A stretch of 42,520 nucleotides of DNA from an uncultured Eubacteriales bacterium (GCA_902465495.1 CABQND010000008.1:1-42520); one strand, 5' to 3'. Positions 18,759 to 26,252 are shown, counted from the first letter of the stretch. Numbers and translations: made by a program. Notes: generated by a model not told the origin, from the letters alone.

Positions 18759-19652
18759 CTATCTGTAATTGATACCTTTTTCCTTTAACCAGCAGAACGG
18801 ATCATCGCCGTCGCATGATTTTTTATATTCGCGCGGGGTCATACCTTTCCATTTATGAAAAAGGCGGGAAAAATATTTTGGATTGTCTATACCGACCATC
18901 ATTGCCGCTTTTTCAACGCTCATTTCCATTTGTTGGAAGAAAATACAGGCGTTTGAAATGCGATATCTGTTGATGTAATCTATTGGCGTCATATTTATAA
19001 ATTTTTGAAACATTCTATAAATTTGCTTCTCACTTATATTCATATAGTCGCTAATTTGCCCAATCGATAAATTCAATCTATAATTACTGTTGATATAAGT
19101 TATCACGTCAGCGAAATATTTATAGTAAAGCGAACCTTTTATCGCCACGGACGAATATTTATTTTTTACCTCGATTAACCGTGATAAAATCAACGAAAAA
19201 TAGGCGGTGCACTTTAAATTCTGTAAAAACATACCGTCATAACTTTTATACAATTCATTAAAACTGTTCTCTAATTGTGTATAATCGTTAATCGTCACAT
19301 ATGGTTTTTCTTTTGAAAAACCGCATTCGGTCAATAAATCATTCAGTTCGTCGTTTTTTGACGGCGCAAAATTTATCCAAATATAAGCCCAAGGCTTAAC
19401 TGCATCGGGAAAATAATCGTACGGTTCCCCGCTGTATAGAACAAATGCCGTACCTTTGCCCAATATAAATTTTTTATCGCCCACGCAAAGCGTTCCGTAC
19501 CCGTCCAATATAAAATGTAGCGAATAATGAGCGCGAACCAAATTTTCGTGCTTTTTATCGGGTCTGCAATATTCCTTGCCAACTTTAAGTATTTCTACCA
19601 AATATGTTTTGTTGGGTAAATCAATTTTTGCGTTAATATATTCACTTTTCAT
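18759..19652 (-). CDS. AraC-family transcriptional regulator
   Basis: A 297-residue regulator. Residues about 1-165 form the cupin-type sugar-sensing domain (YSLHFILDGYGTLCVGDKKFILGKGTAFVLYSGEPYDYFPD and WAYIWINF). Residues about 195-290 hold the two helix-turn-helix motifs: LSIGQISDYMNISEKQIYRMFQKFINMTPIDYINRYRI and VEKAAMMVGIDNPKYFSRLFHKWKGMTPREYKK. The second matches the AraC consensus well. The start was set at ATG 19652 behind GGAGTATTTG, not at the TTG codon before it. It sits 42 bases after the esterase gene, in the same operon, and probably activates the locus in response to the imported sugar (inference). Confidence 0.93.
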   Translation of the reverse strand: MKSEYINAKIDLPNKTYLVEILKVGKEYCRPDKKHENLVRAHYSLHFILDGYGTLCVGDKKFILGKGTAFVLYSGEPYDYFPDAVKPWAYIWINFAPSKNDELNDLLTECGFSKEKPYVTINDYTQLENSFNELYKSYDGMFLQNLKCTAYFSLILSRLIEVKNKYSSVAIKGSLYYKYFADVITYINSNYRLNLSIGQISDYMNISEKQIYRMFQKFINMTPIDYINRYRISNACIFFQQMEMSVEKAAMMVGIDNPKYFSRLFHKWKGMTPREYKKSCDGDDPFCWLKEKGINYR

Positions 19653-19694
19653 CAAATACTCCGTATTTTGATAGATTATCGCATATAAATTAGT

Positions 19695-21938
19695 TTAACT
19701 GATCAAGGGGAAATCTTTCATATACGCTTCGGCAAACATCTCACCCAATTTAATTTCCGACTCGGCGTCAAAATGCGCCAAATCCACATTTTCATAAGGC
19801 TCGTTATAACTATGCAGTTTTGCCGCCAGTGTGTCTATAATTTCATAATGCAAATTTTCTTGTGCAAGTTGTTTTTTTATATCGTTTATTTGGTCGGGTC
19901 TGTCGCCCTGCCACGCCTTAGGCCAATTTATATAAGCATCGTAAAACATAAAATCGGGATTGTACTTCGCAAAGTGTTCGCGAAGTGCGTTTACAAAACC
20001 GATCAAACTGTCTCCGTATGCGTCTACATGGTCTTGCTGCTCGGTATCCGACTCGCCCTGCATCCAACACATAGCATCTATTGATACGTTATAGGTTTTG
20101 GAAAGTTCGGCTATACAAGCATCAGTATATTGAATGAATGCTTTATAAAGCGTACCTGTAAACGCCTGCCAATTGCGGTTATACCCGTCCTCATGAAAAT
20201 ATGTTCCTCCGATTGCAAACTTAATAAATACCACTTTGCCATCGTACCCGTTGTCGTGAAGAGTTTTAGCCATCCCTATTTCGGGACCAAAGCAAGTCGT
20301 ACTGTCGCCGCCGTTGCCGGGATTGCGCGCGCCGCCGTAACCCAACTTTACAGGATTGAAAGACGGAGATTTGCTTGCTTCGCTCTCATGGTTGACAAAA
20401 GACATTTTTATTCCGTCAAAACCATTTAAATAATCGTTAAAACGCTCGTCTTTGCCTTCAAGATATTTCCACCACGAGTTGCCCTCCATATTGGACTGCC
20501 CGCCTAAAAGAATTACTGACATATCATTTTTTGCGGGGTCGTATTTGACTCTGTCTTGGACGGACGAAACGTTATCGCCGTTTTCGAGTTTAATAAACGC
20601 GTCTATAAGCCGTTTTGCGTTTATTTCATGTCCGTAGACGTTTGGATAACCCGTTTTATCGTCTATCGCTTTGCCGTCGCAACGCTCTAATTGAAGTGCA
20701 TAAATGTTTTTATCCCCCAAATTATTCAAAACAGCAACAAGTCTTAATATAGGCTGCGCAAGTACCGAACCATACGCCGTCATCCCATAACAGCAAATTA
20801 TTTTTGCGTTCGCGTTTTTAGCACGCATAGCCGCAATCATGTCACGATAACCATCAATAAAATCAGTTACGGCTCCATCCGATTGTTTTATCGCCTTACC
20901 ATCGTTCTCGCCTAGATTTATAACTATGTAATCGGAATCCGCCACTCCTTCGTAAACTTCTTTGCTTCTAACAGATAGATTGTCCCAAACGTCCTTTATG
21001 GGGGTTGCACCAAACGCCAGTGCGGAGTCCGACGCACCAAAAATGTCAATTTCCGCGCCCAACTCTTCGGCAGCTTTATAGGCATAAGTTTTTGACGCAT
21101 CTATTCCCTTACCCAAGCCGTATCCAAGAGTCAAATAGTCACCATAAAAAGATATCTTTTTTTGCGGTCGGACAGGTGAGTTAAGATAATGCACATCGGA
21201 AGAAAGCGAAATTAACCGAAGCGAAGAATGTTTTTCGTCGGTTAATTTATATACTTTTACTGTATGAACGCCGCTCGACAAGCCCGAAACAAGCGAAATT
21301 TGCACGTCTACACTGTTCTCATATATTTCCTTAATTTCCGATTTGCCGTCTGCTTGCACCAACAAATAATCTTTATTGTTTCCCCCTTCCGTAACCAAGT
21401 TGAAAACGCCTTTCAGTTCCGTCCCGTCAAAACACACTTCAAAACCGCTTAATGCGTTTACAAACAAAAGCCCGTTATCTTTTGATTGCGCCCTGCCGAA
21501 AGTATTTATTCCCTCTCCATCAGCAAAATCGAGATTGACCGTGGCAACTACGCTTACACTAAATTTTTTTTCCGCTTGAAATTCGGCATGTTTGATCGTT
21601 ATATCGCAATTACCTTCTTTTATCCCGCTCACCACGCCGTTACTATCGACCGTAGCCACGAAAGAATTCGAGCTTTCAAAAGTAAACCCTTCGGTAGAAG
21701 AAACATACTTTCCTGCTCCCGTGCGTGCAGAAGCGGTCGCCGAAAGCACAACAGTTCCTCCCACACGCAAAACGCTGTTACCGGATATTTCAATCTCTTG
21801 AAAAAAATATGTATTTTCCGCAGGCAGATTTTGATTGAACTGTTCGTCGTCTTTACCGCATGCACATATTCCGTACATACATAAAACAACCGCCATACAT
21901 GTTGCCAAAAAAACTAATAATTTTTTACCGATAAGCAT
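19695..21938 (-). CDS. Two-domain carbohydrate esterase lipoprotein (CE2/GDSL-like plus SASA acetylesterase)
   Basis: A 747-residue lipoprotein with lipobox GICAC (Cys 27). A BIG2-like Ig domain covers about 45-132. Next comes a CE2-type jelly roll (about 135-255) joined to a GDSL hydrolase domain (about 258-455). A sialate-O-acetylesterase-type (SASA) domain follows (about 470-747). The SASA domain keeps GGQSNM (nucleophile S482), CWMQGESD and DLAHFD (H722). In the GDSL domain, block I reads FYGDYLTLG, with Tyr at the catalytic Ser position (Y268), and the final D-x-H region reads GYPN without the His, though block III NLGENDG is kept. The second domain should deacetylate a glycan; the first is probably a binding domain. 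The start follows GGAAGAGTGAAAG. It is the first gene of the locus. Confidence 0.85.
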   Translation of the reverse strand: MLIGKKLLVFLATCMAVVLCMYGICACGKDDEQFNQNLPAENTYFFQEIEISGNSVLRVGGTVVLSATASARTGAGKYVSSTEGFTFESSNSFVATVDSNGVVSGIKEGNCDITIKHAEFQAEKKFSVSVVATVNLDFADGEGINTFGRAQSKDNGLLFVNALSGFEVCFDGTELKGVFNLVTEGGNNKDYLLVQADGKSEIKEIYENSVDVQISLVSGLSSGVHTVKVYKLTDEKHSSLRLISLSSDVHYLNSPVRPQKKISFYGDYLTLGYGLGKGIDASKTYAYKAAEELGAEIDIFGASDSALAFGATPIKDVWDNLSVRSKEVYEGVADSDYIVINLGENDGKAIKQSDGAVTDFIDGYRDMIAAMRAKNANAKIICCYGMTAYGSVLAQPILRLVAVLNNLGDKNIYALQLERCDGKAIDDKTGYPNVYGHEINAKRLIDAFIKLENGDNVSSVQDRVKYDPAKNDMSVILLGGQSNMEGNSWWKYLEGKDERFNDYLNGFDGIKMSFVNHESEASKSPSFNPVKLGYGGARNPGNGGDSTTCFGPEIGMAKTLHDNGYDGKVVFIKFAIGGTYFHEDGYNRNWQAFTGTLYKAFIQYTDACIAELSKTYNVSIDAMCWMQGESDTEQQDHVDAYGDSLIGFVNALREHFAKYNPDFMFYDAYINWPKAWQGDRPDQINDIKKQLAQENLHYEIIDTLAAKLHSYNEPYENVDLAHFDAESEIKLGEMFAEAYMKDFPLIS

Positions 21939-21985
21939 CTTTCACTCTTCCGTAAACACAAGTAATTCAAATAGAAATTTTATTG

Positions 21986-22056
21986 TTCTGAATAGCCAAA
22001 ATCAGAATAACCTATAAGGTACATCGTTTTCAATACTTTCTGAAAAAAGGTCAGAA
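21986..22056. promoter_or_regulatory. Paired inverted repeats in the promoter region of the carbohydrate locus
   Basis: The motif pair TTCTGA/TCAGAA occurs twice, at 21986-21991 with 22002-22007 (10-base gap) and at 22038-22043 with 22051-22056 (7-base gap). They lie 48-118 bases upstream of the first gene. A weak minus-strand promoter (TTGAAA, 18-base spacer, TATTCT) overlaps them. They are candidate operators for the regulator of the operon. Confidence 0.4.
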
Positions 22057-22272
22057 TAGTGCACCTTGATAAATTGCATACTTTACTATTTATTTATAAA
22101 TCAAAAACGCCGCCCGTCATACGAAAAATGACGCAGCAGAATATATCTTTCATCGCTGAGTTGTGAAACAAAATTAAGATTATATAAGTTCTCCCCGTTT
22201 AGCCTTTCGACATTTGGTTGTTGCGGATTATCTCTTCCCTGTCAAGGCCTGGAAAATATCGCAAAAACATTT

Positions 22273-22325
22273 AAGCCGTCTCCTATATTCCAAACATTCG
22301 GACTTGGAGACGGCTTTCCTTTTTT
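22273..22325 (+). terminator. Strong terminator hairpin with no gene in front of it
   Basis: An 11-bp perfect stem (AAGCCGTCTCC at 22273-22283, its complement at 22306-22316) is followed on the plus strand by TCC and a run of six T. No plus-strand gene lies upstream, so it either ends an unrecognised RNA from about 22080-22270 or is left over from a lost gene. Confidence 0.65.
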
Positions 22326-22520
22326 ACTCTTATGCGATATCTTCCGCGCGTAAGGGTTTAATTGTTTGACTCATCTACGGTTGTTTGATACTCTAAATTA
22401 GCGCGACAAATTTTCAAATTTTCTTGTAATTTCTTTTTTTCGTCCTTGTCTTTATTGCTCTTCCTAATTTTGTAATATATTTCCTGTTTTCTTTGATCAG
22501 CCTCTCTATACTCATAACTA

Positions 22521-22988
22521 CCACGGCTGTAAGAAGTAATCAAATACATAGCCCCTATCAGAGAGCGCACTTCTATCAATTGCGCGAATTGCCGTTAGCT
22601 CTGCCACTACTGAGTTTGACATTTCCTTCTTCAAAGATTTTGTCGGTTGTCAATATATCTGAATAAGAGCGTTTTTGTAAATATCTGGCATGTTGTTAAA
22701 TTTTTTATACATCTATTCTTTTAACAAATATGCTTTGATTTGTTTTACAATTGCGTCTACTATGTATGAAGCAATTTAACAGAGAATCAGACTTACGCAT
22801 ACTAAAAATACAATTGCAAAGACAACGCCATTTTATCGCTCAAATTCAAGCAAATTCAGATATTCCAACACGCCATCGCTTGCCAAAACAATGAACCCAG
22901 AAAAGATTGCTAAAGCTGGTAGCAATACCTTTATCGATATTTTTATCCAATTAGGAATTTTATTTAACCAGCCATTTTTGTTTCCTAT
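22521..22988 (-). pseudogene. SieB-like superinfection-exclusion protein, frameshifted remnant
   Basis: Three frames of the minus strand together give one recognisable protein. The first part reads GWLNKIPNWIKISIKVLLPA then LAIFSGFIVLASDGVLEYLN, followed by VVFAIVFLVCVSLILC (a two-span membrane part). The rest reads IYKNALIQIY, QPTKSLKKEM, VVAELTAIRAIDR and YVFDYFLQPW. The membrane hairpin, the internal Leu-rich part and the FDYxLQPW ending match the SieB family, which blocks superinfecting phage in the inner membrane. At least two frameshifts and two in-frame stops (TAG, TGA) show it is inactive. A 73-residue frame at 22358-22579, rich in Lys and Asp, overlaps its end and is probably a by-product. 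It sits downstream of the XRE and KilA-N genes. Confidence 0.6.
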
Positions 22989-23016
22989 ATTTTAGTGCTG
23001 TTTTTTCGTTTCAATT

Positions 23017-23208
23017 TTATTCATCAAATTTGATATCTTTACTTTCACAAAAAGCATAAAACTTGCCCTGCGATACGATTTGCGGCTCGCGGTTGTCCTT
23101 TTCCCAGCGACAAATAGTTGCATACGAAACGCCGAGCTCCTTCGCCAGCGCTTCTTGCGTAAGCAATAATTTCATCCTCGCATATTTTACTTTCTCGGAA
23201 AACTTCAT
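23017..23208 (-). CDS. Small XRE-family helix-turn-helix regulator
   Basis: A 63-residue Cro/CI-type DNA-binding protein: MKFSEKVKYARMKLLLTQEALAKELGVSYATICRWEKDNREP covers the whole five-helix HTH domain, with LTQEALAKELGVSYATICRWE as the core. ATG 23208 was chosen over the ATG at 23220 because GAGG lies at a good distance before it. It follows the KilA-N gene directly (the upstream start would overlap it by 4 bases), so the pair is probably a single transcript. It likely regulates its own operon. Confidence 0.85.
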   Translation of the reverse strand: MKFSEKVKYARMKLLLTQEALAKELGVSYATICRWEKDNREPQIVSQGKFYAFCESKDIKFDE

Positions 23209-23216
23209 CGCGCACC

Positions 23217-24041
23217 TCACTCTTCACCGTTGCCGTCAAGCAACCTCGCCCCCTCCTCCGCCAAAACCTTCATTTGACGGATCGCCGCTTTGTTCAACTC
23301 CACAAGCCGTTCCGATTGGTTTACCCCACGCTCGATCAGATAAGCATTCAGGTTTTCAAGATTGGAAAGGCAAATGAGTTGCGACACTTCGGCATAGTCG
23401 CGAATATTTCCTTTCTTGTCTGGATTTTTATCACGCCACTCCTTTGCCGTCATTCCGAACAACGCCACATTGAGCACGTCGGCTTCGTTGGCATAAACAA
23501 ATGCAGCCTGTTCTTTGGATATTTCATGCGGAATAATTATGTTATCCTTGATCGCGTCTGTATGTATCCGATAATTGATTTTAGCAAGCTCGCGCCTGAC
23601 AGACCAATCAAGTTGCTTCTGCTCTTCCGCTTTCAGCCGCTGGAATTCTTTTATGATATACAAATTGATCTCCGGCGAGATCCACGATGCGAATTGTAAC
23701 GCGATGTCTTTGTGAGCGTAAGTACCTGCATTATATTTTCCCGCTTTTGAAATCAACCCGATGGCATTAACGCCCTCTATCCACTTTTTCGGCGAAAGCG
23801 TGAAATAATTGTGTCCTGCCTCATTTTTAAACTGGTCGAATTCGAACACGTTAAAATCCGGATTGTTCAACCTTTCCCACAATCCGATAAACTCTATCGT
23901 GTCCTTTCGTCTGAGCCAGTTTTTGACCACATCGGCAGGCGCATCAGGATTCTTATATCTCGCAATGTCCGTTAAAGAAAAGTAATCATCCTTATTGATG
24001 TGTATCTCCTGATCAAGCACCGTGATTTCCTTTTTTCTCAT
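23217..24041 (-). CDS. KilA-N domain protein
   Basis: A 274-residue protein with an N-terminal KilA-N DNA-binding domain (about 1-105): YFSLTDIARYKNPDAPADVVKNWLRRKDTIEFIGLWERLNNPDFNVFEFDQFK then SPKKWIEGVNAIGLISKAGKYNAGTYAHKDIALQFASWISPEINLYIIKEFQRLK. The second half is a helical domain with NEADVLNVALFGMTAKEWRDKNPDKKGNIRDYAEVSQL. The domain is typical of phage and bacterial mobile DNA; the function in this setting is not known. The frame extends further upstream, but ATG 24041 starts MRKKEITV behind AGAGG. It is paired with a small XRE regulator. Confidence 0.88.
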   Translation of the reverse strand: MRKKEITVLDQEIHINKDDYFSLTDIARYKNPDAPADVVKNWLRRKDTIEFIGLWERLNNPDFNVFEFDQFKNEAGHNYFTLSPKKWIEGVNAIGLISKAGKYNAGTYAHKDIALQFASWISPEINLYIIKEFQRLKAEEQKQLDWSVRRELAKINYRIHTDAIKDNIIIPHEISKEQAAFVYANEADVLNVALFGMTAKEWRDKNPDKKGNIRDYAEVSQLICLSNLENLNAYLIERGVNQSERLVELNKAAIRQMKVLAEEGARLLDGNGEE

Positions 24042-24171
24042 TCCTCTAAGACCTCTTGATATCTTTTGATTTATTTTAGCATATTTTGACAGAATAATCA
24101 AGAGAAAAGAAGCCTTATTCCAATTCGTCGATAAAACTTGAATCATAGCAACCAAACAAGGCAAATTTATA

Positions 24172-24303
24172 GTGTCCATAAAAATATGTGACAGTATCTA
24201 CGTAGTAACCTCTGCACCAAAAATGCCTGTTCCCGTACTTGTATCTCAGATTGGCGAATTGGTCAAATATCATCAGGCTGCTCTTCCCTTTGAGTATCCC
24301 CAC
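24172..24303 (-). pseudogene. IS200/IS605-family TnpA transposase fragment
   Basis: The minus strand reads LKGKSSLMIF, then RYKYGNRHFWCRGYYVDTV, which is the C-terminal third of the Y1 HUH transposase TnpA with its catalytic Tyr in GYYVDT. The usual upstream HUH part is missing, a stop codon precedes it, and the sequence after DTV is unrelated. The copy is about 130 bases long and dead. It shows that a transposon of this type was once here. Confidence 0.8.
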
Positions 24304-24340
24304 CCTATTTCAACCCCAGTAGAACAAATCAATCATAACA

Positions 24341-24373
24341 AAAGACCGGCAGAGTAAAACCCTGTCGGTCTTT
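24341..24373. terminator. Bidirectional terminator hairpin
   Basis: AAAGACCGGCAG (24341-24352) pairs with CTGTCGGTCTTT (24362-24373) over 12 bp with one G-T wobble and a 9-base loop. Both strands are T-rich after the stem. It sits between the IS200 remnant and the small ORF at 24388-24525 and could end that minus-strand ORF. Confidence 0.65.
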
Positions 24374-24387
24374 CTTTGTATCGTTTT

Positions 24388-24525
24388 CTATATAAGCCCT
24401 CCGAATTGCTTTTTCGGTCGGCTATGGTAGCATAGCTCCTCGCGCAAGTCAACGTCCGTAAAATCGTCGCCGAAAACTTTATCTTCCCCTACCGTCAGCC
24501 AAGCGTTCCGCTCGGCTTTTTCCAT
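24388..24525 (-). CDS. Possible 45-residue small protein
   Basis: A short frame beginning MEKAERNAWLTVGEDKVFGD and ending in CYHSRPKKQFGGLI. The frame is open for several more codons upstream and could instead begin at a GTG behind GGGGAAAG. The coding case rests on the fact that the 26 bases encoding its CYHSRPKK part recur exactly, in inverse orientation, at the left edge of the window, where they lie in the equivalent reading frame. A strong terminator hairpin starts 15 bases after the stop. I do not recognise the family. It diverges from the sigma-like gene on the plus strand. Confidence 0.35.
   Translation of the reverse strand: MEKAERNAWLTVGEDKVFGDDFTDVDLREELCYHSRPKKQFGGLI
24406..24431. 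repeat. 26-bp sequence repeated inverted at window position 1-26
   Basis: Bases 24406-24431 are the exact reverse complement of bases 1-26; beyond this the match breaks down within a few bases (one copy has two extra A). The two copies are 24.4 kb apart and flank the whole carbohydrate locus. Confidence 0.75.
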
Positions 24526-24675
24526 GACTTTGAAACAACGCTCTATTCCCACGCAACGATTTTTCTTTCCCCGTTGACTTCCGCTAACCGTCTTCCAAAA
24601 TACCGATATTTACCGTCCTATGCACCGTCGCCTGTTGCCCGAAAAAGGCAAAAAAATTCGGAGGTGTATCTCAAA

Positions 24676-25347
24676 ATGGAAATGTTGGTAACCAAGTTCT
24701 CAAAAGGTAAGTATCGCAACGAAGGCGATTTGTTCAACGAGCCTATCTCCGCCGAGAACGTCAAACTCATGGGCGAAATGATCGCATTGCAGGCATTGCG
24801 TACCGTGAAAAAGTACGATATGAAGATCGCGGACAAATTGTATATCGGTCTCATCAAAGACCTACACCATATGAACGAGATTGACTATATCGTATCGGAT
24901 GGTTACGATTGCGCTCAAACAGCTATCTGCTTCCTCTACCAGTTTCTCGGAAGAACTGTTCATGAGATTTACGGAAAAGACCGCAAAGGAAAAGAAATCA
25001 CCATAAAACTTGCCTGCTATCGTGAAGTAGACCGATTCATCAATCTTCTTCGAAACAGACCGGATCGGCGTGGTACTGTCGTTGAATCTATTGACTTTAC
25101 GGACTACAAAGCGCTACCTATGGATCCCGTGAACTGCTTTGAACAGGAACAGACCGATTACAGCAAGCATGATGCTCTTGTGGAGGCATTACAACTCTCT
25201 GCTTTAGAACTTGCTATCCTGAACTGTTATATGAACGGTATGAGGCAAGCCGAAGTATGCGCCGAACTCGGTATCGGCAGAGGTACCATCAACCACCGCA
25301 AGGCAAGCATCCGTCAGAGATATTACAGTCTTTACGGCTCTCTTTGA
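24676..25347 (+). CDS. Sigma-70-like DNA-binding protein of phage/mobile-element type
   Basis: A 223-residue protein. The last 45 residues form a sigma region 4 helix-turn-helix: SALELAILNCYMNGMRQAEVCAELGIGRGTINHRKASIRQRYYSLY. The middle is helical with a segment like phage ArpU/sigma-like proteins (YREVDRFINLLRNRPDRR). ATG 24676 was chosen because of GGAGGTGTATCTCAAA before it; the frame is open upstream as well. It is the only clear plus-strand gene in the window and is followed by its own terminator. It probably drives or regulates transcription of the neighbouring mobile element (inference), which lies on the opposite strand. Confidence 0.75.
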   Translation: MEMLVTKFSKGKYRNEGDLFNEPISAENVKLMGEMIALQALRTVKKYDMKIADKLYIGLIKDLHHMNEIDYIVSDGYDCAQTAICFLYQFLGRTVHEIYGKDRKGKEITIKLACYREVDRFINLLRNRPDRRGTVVESIDFTDYKALPMDPVNCFEQEQTDYSKHDALVEALQLSALELAILNCYMNGMRQAEVCAELGIGRGTINHRKASIRQRYYSLYGSL

Positions 25348-25377
25348 TATGCAATTCAGCTTCATATCCTCTTGAAA

Positions 25378-25407
25378 GGCAATCGCTTTACCGTGGTTGC
25401 CTTTTTT
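25378..25407 (+). terminator. Terminator of the sigma-like gene
   Basis: GGCAATCGC (25378-25386) pairs with GTGGTTGCC (25393-25401), with two G-T wobbles and loop TTTACC, flanked by AAA and followed by TTTTTT. It starts 30 bases after the stop codon. Confidence 0.85.
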
Positions 25408-25602
25408 CATGTTACCGCTCATTCAGAATATCGCGGCAATCAGCCCTTCCCGCCTTTTCTCGCCACTTCCGATAACTTCATCGTCCGGCAAACAACCGGG
25501 CGTTTTACCGGCATTTCCGAGCCTTAAACGGCGTCCCTGAAAGACACTTCCGAATAGCAGTAAAACGCAAGGTTTTCGCTCCGAAATAACCGTTTACGCC
25601 AG

Positions 25603-25635
25603 ATATGCGGTTGATATACGGTAAATATACGGGTG
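25603..25635. repeat. Three tandem 11-bp iterons
   Basis: ATATGCGGTTG, ATATACGGTAA and ATATACGGGTG follow one another without gaps (25603-25613, 25614-25624, 25625-25635). The shared core is ATATrCGG. They end 5 bases before the large hairpin structure. Tandem iterons beside a hairpin are the usual binding site for a replication initiator. Confidence 0.75.
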
Positions 25636-25640
25636 TGAGA

Positions 25641-25756
25641 GCGAGACGTGTGCTTGTCTTTGATACAAGTCGGCGGCAAAGCTGACGGGGCGGCTGACGC
25701 CGCTCCGTCACCCGCGCGCTGCCGCGCGCGGGCGCCGAGACAAGCACACGTCCCGC
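25641..25756. other. Large three-way-junction hairpin, candidate origin or packaging signal
   Basis: An outer stem of 15 perfect bp (25645-25659 with 25738-25752), extended by 3 bp past one mismatch, is followed inward by an 11-base bulge and a 5-bp stem (25671-25675 with 25733-25737). Two adjacent hairpins sit inside: a 12-bp stem with loop TGAC (25683-25710) and a 9-bp GC stem with loop TGCC (25711-25732). The bulge can refold into CTTGT/ACAAG with loop CTTTGAT, resembling the CTTGATA nick site of phiX174/pC194-type initiators. More small hairpins follow (25761-25780, 25801-25815). It is far too GC-rich and lacks a T-tract for a simple terminator. It has no coding capacity I can support. 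Confidence 0.7.
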
Positions 25757-25970
25757 AAATCCGTACCGAATCAAATACGGAAAAGCGGAACCGTTCGGAG
25801 CGCGGCATCGCCGCGAACCTGCTTGGCGATTGCCGCGCGCATACCGAAACGGGCATTTTCCGTTTTACAGCCGCATTTGCACATTCGGAATCCCGGATTT
25901 ATTCGTCGTTGTTGTCCCTGCTTTCAGGTGCCTTCGTTTGCTTCAACTGTGCGTCTATATCGCGTCTGCC

Positions 25971-26252
25971 TTACATGACGCGGATGACCGTGACCGTCTT
26001 TTCTTCATTCTGCGGAATGTAGAATACCAAATAATTATCCACAGACATAATGCGCAAGTTCCGTTTTTTCCACGGTTCTTTATCGTAGAGATGATACCGC
26101 TCCGGCATTTCGTCAAGCGACAGGATCGCCTGTTCCAGACGGTCAAGCTGGTTGAGTGCGTTCTGTCCCGCGAGCAGATCATAGGCTATGTACTCAAAAA
26201 TGGCGCGCAAATCCGCGGCCGCCTGCTCGGTCGTAAAAACTTCGTATTTCAT
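25971..26252 (-). CDS. RelE/ParE-family toxin, truncated by a stop codon
   Basis: The 93-residue product reads as a normal member of the family up to TVTVIRVM and then meets TAA at 25971-25973. The same frame continues past this stop with GRRDIDAQLKQTKAPESRD to a second stop at 25899-25901. The family consensus here is VIRVMYGGRDIDAQL, so the TAA replaces the Tyr codon (one base change from TAC or TAT) and removes the last conserved segment with its basic residues. The toxin may be weakened or dead. It overlaps the antitoxin gene by 4 bases (ATGA), the usual arrangement of these pairs. RelE-type toxins cut mRNA on the ribosome; ParE types act on gyrase. Confidence 0.85.
   Translation of the reverse strand: MKYEVFTTEQAAADLRAIFEYIAYDLLAGQNALNQLDRLEQAILSLDEMPERYHLYDKEPWKKRNLRIMSVDNYLVFYIPQNEEKTVTVIRVM

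Noticed and set aside
22358..22579. A 73-codon minus-strand ORF as a real gene
   Set aside because: It overlaps the end of the SieB-like remnant in another frame, has no clear ribosome site and shows no family resemblance.
25641..25756. Reading the large hairpin as a transcription terminator or tRNA-like element
   Set aside because: No T-tract follows, the sigma-like gene has its own terminator, and the arms do not match a tRNA cloverleaf (no D/T-loop consensus).
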